Shown piece after piece: positions 25,070 through 33,074 of a stretch of DNA of 64,000 nt (positions are counted from its first letter, which is position 1; each line of letters opens with the position of its first letter). The notes under the pieces were generated by a model. It did no database searches. It saw only the letters and a program-made list of their open reading frames with translations, and had not been told where the DNA came from. The translations under genes were made by a program, and so were the position numbers. Source of the DNA: Verrucomicrobiaceae bacterium (GTDB lineage: Bacteria > Verrucomicrobiota > Verrucomicrobiia > Verrucomicrobiales > Akkermansiaceae); the NCBI GenBank assembly GCA_027491155.1, contig JAIXWR010000042.1, positions 62,001 through 126,000 on the forward strand, written 5' to 3'.

Positions 25070-25423
25070 TTGAGAAGCATTCTGTCATGGCTCCTGGTGC
25101 TCGGCGTTCTCGTCGGCGTGGGTGTGCGTGCTTTGACATCGGGTGCTGATCAGACCAGCGCATGCAAAACCGAGTGTCACGAGAGTGGTCATCCCGGCGA
25201 TGATCTTCCTTGCACGGAATCCCATGATTCCAAGCAGGAATGCCCGCAGGGCCCCCACCATCACCACAGTGGTATGTGCGCGCATTCGACCCCGATGACG
25301 TTGGATTCCACGACCGGAATCCGCCTGCCGTTGCCTGATGCGCTGCTAATGGGGCTTCAGTTGTCCAAACTGTTGCCCCCCGAAGGACCCGTTTTCGAGT
25401 TGGATAAGCCTCCGCTGATCTGA
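25070..25423 (+). CDS. Small exported Cys/His-rich protein preceding the third efflux operon (TTG start)
   Basis: The frame opens with TTG at 25070, giving a hydrophobic N-terminus (SWLLVLGVLVGVGVRAL). A 60-residue segment rich in Cys and His follows (CKTECHESGH, CPQGPHHHHSGMCAHS), then a conserved-looking end ALLMGLQLSKLLPPEGP and DKPPLI. There is no in-frame ATG before the Cys/His segment, so TTG is the likely start. It is divergent from the gene at 24863 and precedes the TolC gene of the third efflux system by 142 nt. The role is probably periplasmic metal binding or sensing. Confidence 0.6.
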   Translation: MRSILSWLLVLGVLVGVGVRALTSGADQTSACKTECHESGHPGDDLPCTESHDSKQECPQGPHHHHSGMCAHSTPMTLDSTTGIRLPLPDALLMGLQLSKLLPPEGPVFELDKPPLI

Positions 25424-25565
25424 GCGCCGCTTGATTGCGCTCCGGCGTGCCCTGATGGGACGCCGTCACTCCGCTTGGCACCCTTGTCGCCCGCGGATTT
25501 CTTGTCCGGCTTTTATCCGATCCCATGTCCCGGTCTTTCCCGGGCGGATCACAAATTTACCATTC

Positions 25566-26792
25566 ATGTACTCATTCCCATTTTGTGCCGTCATGGCATT
25601 TACCCTCTCGATCTCCGCGCTTCAGGCGGAGACCGGCGTGGTCGTCTCGCTCGCCAGCATCGGCGACCGCGTCCGCGCCCAGAATCCCGACCTTGCCGCC
25701 GCCCGCCTCCGCATCCGCGAGGCGCTCGGCCGCATGAATCAATCCGGCCGCCTGGCGAACCCGGAACTCGAAGCTGGCTTTGAACACGATCCGCGGCTGC
25801 GCGACCGGAAGTTCGAGATCGGCTTCACCCAACGCTTCCCGATCACCAACCGCCTCCGCTTGGAAAAGGAAGTCACGGCCGCCGAATACAAGGCCTCGGA
25901 GGCCGAGGTCCGCGAGGTCGAGCGCCGCATCATCGCCGAAGCCCGCGAGGGCGTAATCAACGTACTCGCTATCCGGCAGCGGAGAGATCTGCTGGACCAA
26001 CAGGCAGGCCTGTCGAAAGAGTTCTCCGGCTTTCTTGCCGAGATCGCGGCGAAGGGCGAAGGATCGCCCCTTGATGCCGGGCAGGCGAAGCTCGAAGCGG
26101 CCGGTCTCGCTTTGGAAATGCGCCAGCTTGACGCAACCGAGGTCGCCGCGGTCGGTGCCTTGAAACCTCTGCTCGGCATGAGGCCCGGTGAAGTCCTGTT
26201 GGTCGGAGGCACGCTGCCCGCACCGGCCATCCCGCAGGCTGGGGCCAACCATGCGAATCGCCCCGACTACCAGGCTGCCGCGCTTGAGGCCGCCGCCGCG
26301 GGGAAAGGCGTGTCGCTGGAGCAGGCCAAGAAATACGAGGACCTGGAAGCCGGCCTGTTTGCCGCCGCCGAGAGGACCGAGGACGCGCCGGAAGGCTACG
26401 ACAAGGAGGCCCTGGTCGGTTTCCGCTTCAAACTCCCGCTTCCGCTCTGGAACAAGAATGAAGGGGCCATTCAAGAAGCTCAGGCCAAGAAGGAGCGAAA
26501 GGACCTCGAAGCGACCGCCCTTGCCCGGTCCATCCACCTCGAAGCGGAGGCCGCATATGCCGAAATGGAGGAATGGTCGAAGCTGTTGGGGGAACTCAGC
26601 GGCACCCTGATCCCGCTCGCGGAAGAGCAGGCCGCCGCCGCAGAGGATGTCTTCCGCAAGGGCCAGGGAGAAATCCAAACCGTGTTCCGCACCCGCGAAA
26701 AGCGCTTGCAGCTCTCCGCCGCGAGACTCGACGCCTTGCTCCAATTCAACCTCGCCCGCGTCCGCCACGAGGCGGCGATTGGCCAACGATAA
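25566..26792 (+). CDS. TolC-family outer-membrane factor (CzcC-like)
   Basis: The start at 25566 (MYSFPFCAVMAFTLSISAL) gives 408 residues with a signal peptide. The protein shows the CzcC pattern: ARLRIREALGRMNQSGRLANPE, GFEHDPR and FTQRFPITNRLRLEKE, followed by a second helical repeat and ENEGAIQEAQAKKERKDLE-like coiled helices. It is the outer-membrane channel of the third efflux system and is followed 13 nt later by the adaptor gene. Confidence 0.9.
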   Translation: MYSFPFCAVMAFTLSISALQAETGVVVSLASIGDRVRAQNPDLAAARLRIREALGRMNQSGRLANPELEAGFEHDPRLRDRKFEIGFTQRFPITNRLRLEKEVTAAEYKASEAEVREVERRIIAEAREGVINVLAIRQRRDLLDQQAGLSKEFSGFLAEIAAKGEGSPLDAGQAKLEAAGLALEMRQLDATEVAAVGALKPLLGMRPGEVLLVGGTLPAPAIPQAGANHANRPDYQAAALEAAAAGKGVSLEQAKKYEDLEAGLFAAAERTEDAPEGYDKEALVGFRFKLPLPLWNKNEGAIQEAQAKKERKDLEATALARSIHLEAEAAYAEMEEWSKLLGELSGTLIPLAEEQAAAAEDVFRKGQGEIQTVFRTREKRLQLSAARLDALLQFNLARVRHEAAIGQR

Positions 26793-26805
26793 TCCTTTTT
26801 CACCC

Positions 26806-27981
26806 ATGAAATTCTCAACCTCTCTCCATACCACCCTTTGCTCGGCGGCTCTCCTCCTCGCCCCGCTGAAACTCGGTGCCGAGGAAAACAACTCCAACAC
26901 CATCGTGCTCGATGAGACCGGGGTGAAAAACCTCCGCATCGAAACGGTCATGGTCGAAGAAACCGACTTCGAGGAGTCGGTCTTCTCGCTCGGCCGCATC
27001 GAAGCCATCCCCGGCAAGATGGCTGGCGTCAGCACCCGCATTCCCGGGCGTATCGTCGAACTGCAAGCCCATGTCGGCGACACTGTCCAAGCTGGGCAGG
27101 AAGTCGCCAAGATCGAGAGCCGCCAGCCGGGCGACCCGCCGCCTGTCATCGCGCTCAAGGCCCCGATCGGGGGGCTGGTGACCCGCGCGAGCGTGCGTCT
27201 TGGCGACCCCCTGGAGCCGGACACCTCGCTTCTGGAAATCACCGACCTCAGTGAGGTGTACGCCATCGCCCGCGTCCCCGAGCATCAGGCAGGGCGGATG
27301 AAACCCGGCACCGTGGCCCACATCAAGGTGGCCGCATTGCCGGATCAGAAATTCACCGGCGAGCTGCTGCGCTTCGGCACCTCCGCCGACCGCGAAAGCG
27401 GCACGCTCGATGCGATCTTCCGTCTGCCGAACAAGGACGGCCTGCTCCGCTCGGACATGCGCGCGGAGTTCTCCATCGTCATCAGCAAGCGTCCCAATGT
27501 CCTGGCGGTCCCGCGTGCCGCGCTTCAAGGCGAGGCCAGCAACCGCATCGTTTACGTCAAACACTTCGATCTCCCGAATGCCTTCATCAAGACGCCCGTT
27601 CAGGTCGGAGAGATCAACGATCGCTTCGCGGAAATCATCGGGGGCTTGTTCCCGGCGGATGAGGTCGTGACCCGCGGTGCCTATTCGCTCTCCTTTGCCG
27701 GGGCCAGCAGCGTTTCGCTCAAGGAAGCGCTCGATGCCGCGCACGGCCACGAGCACGCGGCCGACGGCTCCGAACTCACGCCGGACAAGGCGGCAGAGAT
27801 GGATGCCGCGAAGAACGGAGGACAAGCTGCCGGCGCGACAGGTTCGGGCAACCCGATCTGGATTTATGTCAGCGGCGTCCTCGGCCTGCTGTTGATCGTG
27901 TCCTTGGTCAGCAAGAAGCGCGGACCGTCTTCCGACGATGCCGCGGACACCTCCTCGAAATCCAACCAGGAGGCACACTGA
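26806..27981 (+). CDS. RND periplasmic adaptor (CzcB-like) with C-terminal membrane helix
   Basis: The 391-residue protein has a signal peptide (ALLLAPLKLGAEE). It continues with the adaptor core: GRIVELQAHVGDTVQAGQEV and APIGGLVTRASVRLGDPL are the two lipoyl half-motifs, with only a minimal connecting hairpin. The beta-barrel and membrane-proximal domains follow. The C-terminus has a His-containing linker (AAHGHEHAADG) and a predicted TM helix (IWIYVSGVLGLLLIVSLV) with a basic tail, unusual for adaptors, which are normally anchored at the N-terminus. It stands 3 nt before the pump gene. Confidence 0.88.
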   Translation: MKFSTSLHTTLCSAALLLAPLKLGAEENNSNTIVLDETGVKNLRIETVMVEETDFEESVFSLGRIEAIPGKMAGVSTRIPGRIVELQAHVGDTVQAGQEVAKIESRQPGDPPPVIALKAPIGGLVTRASVRLGDPLEPDTSLLEITDLSEVYAIARVPEHQAGRMKPGTVAHIKVAALPDQKFTGELLRFGTSADRESGTLDAIFRLPNKDGLLRSDMRAEFSIVISKRPNVLAVPRAALQGEASNRIVYVKHFDLPNAFIKTPVQVGEINDRFAEIIGGLFPADEVVTRGAYSLSFAGASSVSLKEALDAAHGHEHAADGSELTPDKAAEMDAAKNGGQAAGATGSGNPIWIYVSGVLGLLLIVSLVSKKRGPSSDDAADTSSKSNQEAH

Positions 27982-27984
27982 CCG

Positions 27985-30900
27985 ATGCTCAACAAAATGA
28001 TTCATTGGTCGCTCGCCAACCGGGCGATCATCATCGGGTTTTCCCTCCTGCTCATGGCTTTCGGGCTGAGGACCGCTACAGTGCTCCCCGTGGAAGTGCT
28101 GCCGGATTTGACCAAGCCAACCGTGGTCATCCTCACCGAGGCTCCGGGACTCGCGCCCGAGGAAGTGGAAACGCGGGTGACCCAGCCCATTGAAAGCTCA
28201 CTGATGGGTGTGGCGGGATTGACCCGGCTCCGCTCCAACAGCGATGTCGCTCTCTCCCTCGTCTATGTCGAATTCGGCTGGGGCACCGACATCTACAAGG
28301 CCCGCATGCTGGTTCAGGAGCGCCTGCAGGGCGCACGGGAGCAGTTACCGGAAGACGTCCAGCCCTTCATGACGCCGGTGGCGTCACTGATGGGCGAAAT
28401 CCTGCTCGTCGGCGTGCGCTCCACGATCAAGGAAGGTGAGGAGGGTTACATCCATCCCCGCGATGTACGCTCGATCGCCGACTGGACGATCAAGCGTCGC
28501 CTCCAGAGCATTTCCGGCATCGCCGAAGTCCTCAACATGGGCGGCGGCGTGAAGCAAATCGAGATCCAGCCGGACCCCTATCGGATGCAGGCCAATGGGG
28601 TGAGCTTCGAGGAACTCGAAAAAGCGGCGGAATCCGCTGCCAATACCACGACCGGCGGCTTCCTCAACACCGGCCCGACCGAAATCATGGTGCGGAATCT
28701 GTCCATGACCGTGGAGTTGGCTGACATCGGCAACACCATCATCAAGAAGGTGAACGACCGCCCCATCGCCATTAGCGACGTGGCCAAGGTTGATTGGGGG
28801 ACCCAGCCGATGCGTGGTGATGCCACTGTCAGCCAGAGCCCCGAGAAATCAGCGACCTATGGCGTGATCATGACGATCACCAAGGCTCCGGGTTTCGACA
28901 CCCGTGCCTTGACCGAAGAAATCAAGAAGGCCTTGGAGGAACTTGGTCCAACCTTCCCGAGGGGGATGGAGACGACGCTGCTGTTCCAGCAGAAGGACTT
29001 CATCGATCACGCCATCGGCAATCTCACCGAGGCTATCCGTGACGGTGCGATCATGGTCACCCTGATCCTGTTCCTGTTTCTGCTGAACTTCCGGACCACG
29101 TTCATCACGCTGATGGCCATGCCGATGTCCTTCGCGATCACGATGCTCGTCTTCTTGGGATTCGACATCAGCGTGAACTCGATGACCCTCGGCGGCCTGG
29201 CCGTGGCCATCGGAATGGTCGTGGATGATGCCATCGTCGATGTGGAAAACGTCTTCCGGCGCCTACGGGAAAATGCCGCGCTGGAGCATCCGCATCCGCG
29301 CTTGAAGGTGATCGCGAAAGCGTCGGGCGAGGTCCGGAATTCCATCCTTTACGCCACGGTGCTGATCATCCTGGTGTTCCTGCCGTTGCTTGGCCTGACT
29401 GGTGTGGAGGGCAAGCTCTTCGCGCCCATCGCCATCGCCACGATCATTTCCATGATCGCGTCGTTCGTCGTGTCGCTTACGGTAATTCCCGTACTTTGCT
29501 CCTTCTTGCTCAATCCGAAAGGCGGCCACGAGCACAAGGACGGACGCCTGGTCCGGGGAATGAAATGGCTGCTGGAGCACACGCTCCTACGCTTCGCCCT
29601 GAGCCAGCCCGCCATGGTGCTGGTGATCGCACTCGTCCTGCTGGCGGCCGCGTTCTCCCTCTATCCGAAGATGAACAAGGACTTCCTGCCGAAGTTCCAG
29701 GAAGAGACCGCGCTGGTGGCCGCCACGGCAGCCCCCGGCACCTCGCTGGAGGAAATGAACCGCATCTCCGATGTTATCGAGCAGCAGATCCTTTCCGTGC
29801 CGGAGGTTCGGAAAGTGGGCCGCCGCCTTGGTCGTGCAGAGCGGGGCGACCACGTGGTGCCCGTCTCCACGGCAGAGTTCGACGTGGACTTCCGCGAGAT
29901 CGAAGGGGAACACGGGGACAAGGGTAGGAAGCGCAAGGAGATCCTCGAGGACATCGGCGCGAAGGTGAAAACCGTGCCGGGCGTCTTCGCGGTCGTCAGC
30001 GGGCCGCTGGCGGACCGCATCGGTCACATGATGAGCGGTGTCTCGGCACCGGTCGCCGTGAAAGTCTTCGGGCCCGACCTCGAGAAGCTCCGGGAAATCG
30101 GCATCGAGATCCAGAATATCTCGAAGACGATTCCCGGCTTCGAGGATGCCAAGCTGGACCAGACCTCTTCCATTCCCCAGCTCCGGGTCGAGGCTGACCG
30201 CGACAGGGCCAAGGCCTACGGGATCTCACCGGGCGAACTGAATGACGAGCTCTCCGCCTTGATCGGTGGCAAGGAGGTAGCCGAATTGCGTGATGGTCAG
30301 AAGTCCGTGAACCTCGTCACCCGCCTGCCGCTCGAATGGCGGGACTCGCCCGAGAAGATCGCGCAGTTGCCCATCGAGGTCTCCAATGGCCAGCGGGTAC
30401 CCTTGTCATTGGTGGCGGACGTGCGCGAGGCCAAGGGGCCCAACGTGATCTTCCGCGAGAACGGCCAGCGCCGGTTTGCCATCGCCATCAAGCCGACCGT
30501 GCGCGACGTGTCGAACCTCGTGGTCACGCTGCAAGAGAAGGTCGCTGCCGGGGTGAAGCTACCTGAGGGCTACTTCATCACCTTTGAGGGTGAATTCCAG
30601 GCACAGAAGGAAGCGACCCAGCGTATCGTGATGTTTTCATCCATCGTCTTCGTCGCGGTGTTCATGATGCTTTTCGGCTACTTCAAGAGTTCCATGCTCG
30701 CACTCCAGGTGCTGGTTAACATCCCGCTCGCCTTAATGGGCGGGCTCGCATTCACCTACTTCAAGCTGAACAACATCAGCATCGCCACCCTGGTCGGCTT
30801 CATTGCCGTCGGCGGCGTGGCTGCGAGAAACGGCATCATGATGATCTCGCACTACCTGCACCTGATGCAGCACGAGGGCGAGGGCTTCACCCGCAAGATG

Positions 30901-31155
30901 GTGGTCCGAGGCACGCTGGAGCGGCTCGTGCCGGTGATGATGACGGCGCTCGCCGCGGGCATCGGCCTGATCCCGCTGGTCCTCGCCGCCGACCAACCGG
31001 GCAAGGAAATCCTGCACCCGGTGGCGGTCGTCATCGTCGGTGGCCTGATCTCCTCCACCTTCCTGGACATGGCTGTGACCCCCGCGATGTTCTGGCTGTT
31101 CGGGCGCAAGGCCGCCGCCAAATCCATCGAACTCGAGTCCGCCGCATCTCATTGA
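27985..31155 (+). CDS. czcA: Heavy-metal RND efflux pump, CzcA-like (third system)
   Basis: The 1056-residue protein has standard RND architecture. The N-terminus reads LPVEVLPDLTKPTVVILTEA. TM4 has GGLAVAIGMVVDDAIVDVEN with two adjacent acidic residues. The second bundle contains GGVAARNGIMMISHYLHLM. It belongs to the HME-RND family but is clearly different from the pump at 19095 in the TM4 motif, so it probably has a different metal range. It is followed by a metal-binding protein gene 80 nt downstream. Confidence 0.94.
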   Translation: MLNKMIHWSLANRAIIIGFSLLLMAFGLRTATVLPVEVLPDLTKPTVVILTEAPGLAPEEVETRVTQPIESSLMGVAGLTRLRSNSDVALSLVYVEFGWGTDIYKARMLVQERLQGAREQLPEDVQPFMTPVASLMGEILLVGVRSTIKEGEEGYIHPRDVRSIADWTIKRRLQSISGIAEVLNMGGGVKQIEIQPDPYRMQANGVSFEELEKAAESAANTTTGGFLNTGPTEIMVRNLSMTVELADIGNTIIKKVNDRPIAISDVAKVDWGTQPMRGDATVSQSPEKSATYGVIMTITKAPGFDTRALTEEIKKALEELGPTFPRGMETTLLFQQKDFIDHAIGNLTEAIRDGAIMVTLILFLFLLNFRTTFITLMAMPMSFAITMLVFLGFDISVNSMTLGGLAVAIGMVVDDAIVDVENVFRRLRENAALEHPHPRLKVIAKASGEVRNSILYATVLIILVFLPLLGLTGVEGKLFAPIAIATIISMIASFVVSLTVIPVLCSFLLNPKGGHEHKDGRLVRGMKWLLEHTLLRFALSQPAMVLVIALVLLAAAFSLYPKMNKDFLPKFQEETALVAATAAPGTSLEEMNRISDVIEQQILSVPEVRKVGRRLGRAERGDHVVPVSTAEFDVDFREIEGEHGDKGRKRKEILEDIGAKVKTVPGVFAVVSGPLADRIGHMMSGVSAPVAVKVFGPDLEKLREIGIEIQNISKTIPGFEDAKLDQTSSIPQLRVEADRDRAKAYGISPGELNDELSALIGGKEVAELRDGQKSVNLVTRLPLEWRDSPEKIAQLPIEVSNGQRVPLSLVADVREAKGPNVIFRENGQRRFAIAIKPTVRDVSNLVVTLQEKVAAGVKLPEGYFITFEGEFQAQKEATQRIVMFSSIVFVAVFMMLFGYFKSSMLALQVLVNIPLALMGGLAFTYFKLNNISIATLVGFIAVGGVAARNGIMMISHYLHLMQHEGEGFTRKMVVRGTLERLVPVMMTALAAGIGLIPLVLAADQPGKEILHPVAVVIVGGLISSTFLDMAVTPAMFWLFGRKAAAKSIELESAASH

Positions 31156-31235
31156 ATTTCCAATGGGAAGCTTCGTCCGAAACAACGGAGCAACCCAAAG
31201 GCGCATCCCAACCGAAACCAAAGAAATAACAGAAC

Positions 31236-31772
31236 ATGAAAACGAAAATCAGCATCCTGCTCGCCGTCCTCGGCCTCGCCCTTTCCCCCTCGATCCGCGC
31301 TGCGGAGGAGGACCACAAGGATCACGATCACAAGGAAGGCGAACACAAGGAACACGCCGACAAGGGCAAAAAAGAAGCCGGCCCGAACGGCGGCCGAATC
31401 GTTACCGCCACCGAGCCGCATTTCGAGTTCCTCGTCATGCCTGATGGCAAGGTGAAGATCACCTTCCTCGGCGAAGACGGCAAAGCCATCGCCGTGAAGG
31501 ATCAGAGCGTGACTGCCATCGGCGGCGACCGTGCCAAGCCGACCAAGCTCGCCTTCGCCAAAGACGGTGGCTCGCTGCTCTCCGACAAGCCGTTGCCCGA
31601 AGGGAAGATGATTCCCATCGTGCTGATGGTGAAAATGACCGCGGACGCGAAGACCGTGACCGAGAAGTTCAACGTGAACCTCGCCGATTGCCCGACGTGC
31701 AAATACAAGGAATACGCCTGTACTTGCGCCCACGGTGCCGACGAAGAGGGCCACGAAGGCCACGATCATTGA
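31236..31772 (+). CDS. Periplasmic metal-binding protein with His-rich N-terminus and Cys motif, copy 2
   Basis: The 178-residue protein has a signal peptide (SILLAVLGLALSPSIRA). A His/Lys/Glu-rich region follows (DHKDHDHKEGEHKEHADK), then a beta-rich domain (GGRIVTATEPHFEFLVMPDG, LPEGKMIPIVLMVKMTADAK) and the ending CPTCKYKEYACTC with a His tail. Its fold segments and the ending match the protein at 18655; the His-rich insert is extra. It closes the third efflux set and probably buffers the exported metal. Confidence 0.82.
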   Translation: MKTKISILLAVLGLALSPSIRAAEEDHKDHDHKEGEHKEHADKGKKEAGPNGGRIVTATEPHFEFLVMPDGKVKITFLGEDGKAIAVKDQSVTAIGGDRAKPTKLAFAKDGGSLLSDKPLPEGKMIPIVLMVKMTADAKTVTEKFNVNLADCPTCKYKEYACTCAHGADEEGHEGHDH

Positions 31773-31794
31773 TTTCCCGGCTGGTTGTTTGCTG

Positions 31795-31826
31795 GCCCCT
31801 TCCCGCGGCGCATCGCGGGGAGGGGC
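31795..31826 (+). terminator. Hairpin between efflux set and the HAMP-protein gene
   Basis: A 13-bp stem with one G-U pair (31795-31807 with 31814-31826) encloses a 6-nt loop, 22 nt after the stop at 31772. TTCC follows rather than a T run, so it may be a partial terminator or a stabilising hairpin. Confidence 0.5.
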
Positions 31827-31854
31827 TTCCTCCAGCCACTTCTTTCCCACCATC

Positions 31855-32478
31855 ATGTCGAATTCCCTCACCCCTTCGTCCACCTTGGAAGTAAGGGAAT
31901 CGAGTGCGCTTCACAGCGCCGTCACCCGCTGGACCCTTGGTGCCACCGTCATCGGAATGGCGCTCTATTCCCTCGCCGAATTCCTGATCGAGCGGCCCTC
32001 GGACTGGCAAAATTTCCTTCTCCATCACTTGCTCCATGTCGCCCTCATCGGCGTCGCCGTATGGATCTCCTCCATGCTGGTAATCCGGCGCTTCGTCATC
32101 GAGCCGGTTGACCATATTTTCGTTCACCTTCGCCGGGTTGCCGCGGGACGGCTTGAATACCTCGATTGTACGGTGCGCGCCCGCGAAGTCGGCGGGGTGG
32201 TCGCGAGCGTGAACCATCTGATTTCACGGCTCCGTCGTGTTCCTGATCCGGACGTGGCCTCCCAGGCGCTGGACCATCTACGAGCCTTGCGGGAGCAGCT
32301 CAAAGTGTCGTCCGACAAGCTCGGCAACGATGTGGTGCCCGTCATGCGTCTTGTCACCGCCCTTGAAGGCGACCTTCTCGACCTCTTGCAGCTCACCGAG
32401 ACCTCGCAGGAATCCACCGGCCGCCGCATCGAGGCTGATTCCTTGACGGAGGGATATCGCAAAGTAATCGCACGATGA
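31855..32478 (+). CDS. Membrane protein with HAMP-like domain
   Basis: The 207-residue protein has two hydrophobic segments (LGATVIGMALYSLAEFLI and LLHVALIGVAVWISSMLVI). A HAMP-like region starting RRFVIEPVDHIFVHLRRVAAG follows, then a cytoplasmic helical tail. There is no kinase, cyclase or methyl-accepting domain after the HAMP region, so it looks like a truncated or adaptor sensor. It overlaps the next gene by 4 nt (ATGA at 32475), which suggests translational coupling. Confidence 0.65.
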   Translation: MSNSLTPSSTLEVRESSALHSAVTRWTLGATVIGMALYSLAEFLIERPSDWQNFLLHHLLHVALIGVAVWISSMLVIRRFVIEPVDHIFVHLRRVAAGRLEYLDCTVRAREVGGVVASVNHLISRLRRVPDPDVASQALDHLRALREQLKVSSDKLGNDVVPVMRLVTALEGDLLDLLQLTETSQESTGRRIEADSLTEGYRKVIAR

Positions 32479-33062
32479 AAGGTCGCGAAAGCAGCATGCC
32501 CGAAGCTCGACAGTGGGAGGAGTTTTTCCATCCGGGCGCGGTTGTCGAACTCCTCGGCTGTGCAAGCATGCCGGGCGACGTGGCAGAGTTCGGGTGCGGC
32601 TACGGGACCTTCACCCTGCCGGTCGCCCGCAAGGTTACCGGAACTGTCCACGCCTTCGATATCGACCCGGAAATGATCGCCAGCGTCACTCGTGCTGCTG
32701 CCGAGTGTTCCTTGGGAAATGTCGTGGCGACCCGGCGTGATTTCATGGAGGACGGCTCCGGCTTGCCGGACGGCTCAATGGTGCATGCCATGGTCTTCAA
32801 TATCCTGCACATCGAGAACTCGATGAAGATTCTTCGGGACGCCTACCGGGTGCTCGCACCCGGCGGCAAGGTTTCCATCATTCACTGGAGGACGGATATC
32901 GAAACTCCCCGCGGCCCCTCGTTGGACATCCGGCCGACACCCGGCCAATGCCTCGGGATGGCGGCGCGGGCAGGATTCCGGCACAGGCACACCGTCCCTC
33001 TGGGAAAGGCTGCACCGTGGCACTACGGCCTGGTCCTCGATAAACAGCGTCACGAACACTGA
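32475..33062 (+). CDS. Class I SAM-dependent methyltransferase
   Basis: The 195-residue protein has the methyltransferase-11/25 pattern: motif I VAEFGCGYGTFTLPVA, an acidic motif AFDIDPEM at the end of strand 2, and RVLAPGGKVSIIHW. The substrate is unknown. It is tied by overlap to the HAMP-protein gene and precedes the P1B ATPase gene by 12 nt, so a role in the metal-resistance operon is likely, by context only. Confidence 0.85.
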   Translation: MKGRESSMPEARQWEEFFHPGAVVELLGCASMPGDVAEFGCGYGTFTLPVARKVTGTVHAFDIDPEMIASVTRAAAECSLGNVVATRRDFMEDGSGLPDGSMVHAMVFNILHIENSMKILRDAYRVLAPGGKVSIIHWRTDIETPRGPSLDIRPTPGQCLGMAARAGFRHRHTVPLGKAAPWHYGLVLDKQRHEH

Positions 33063-33074
33063 ACATTTCTACCC

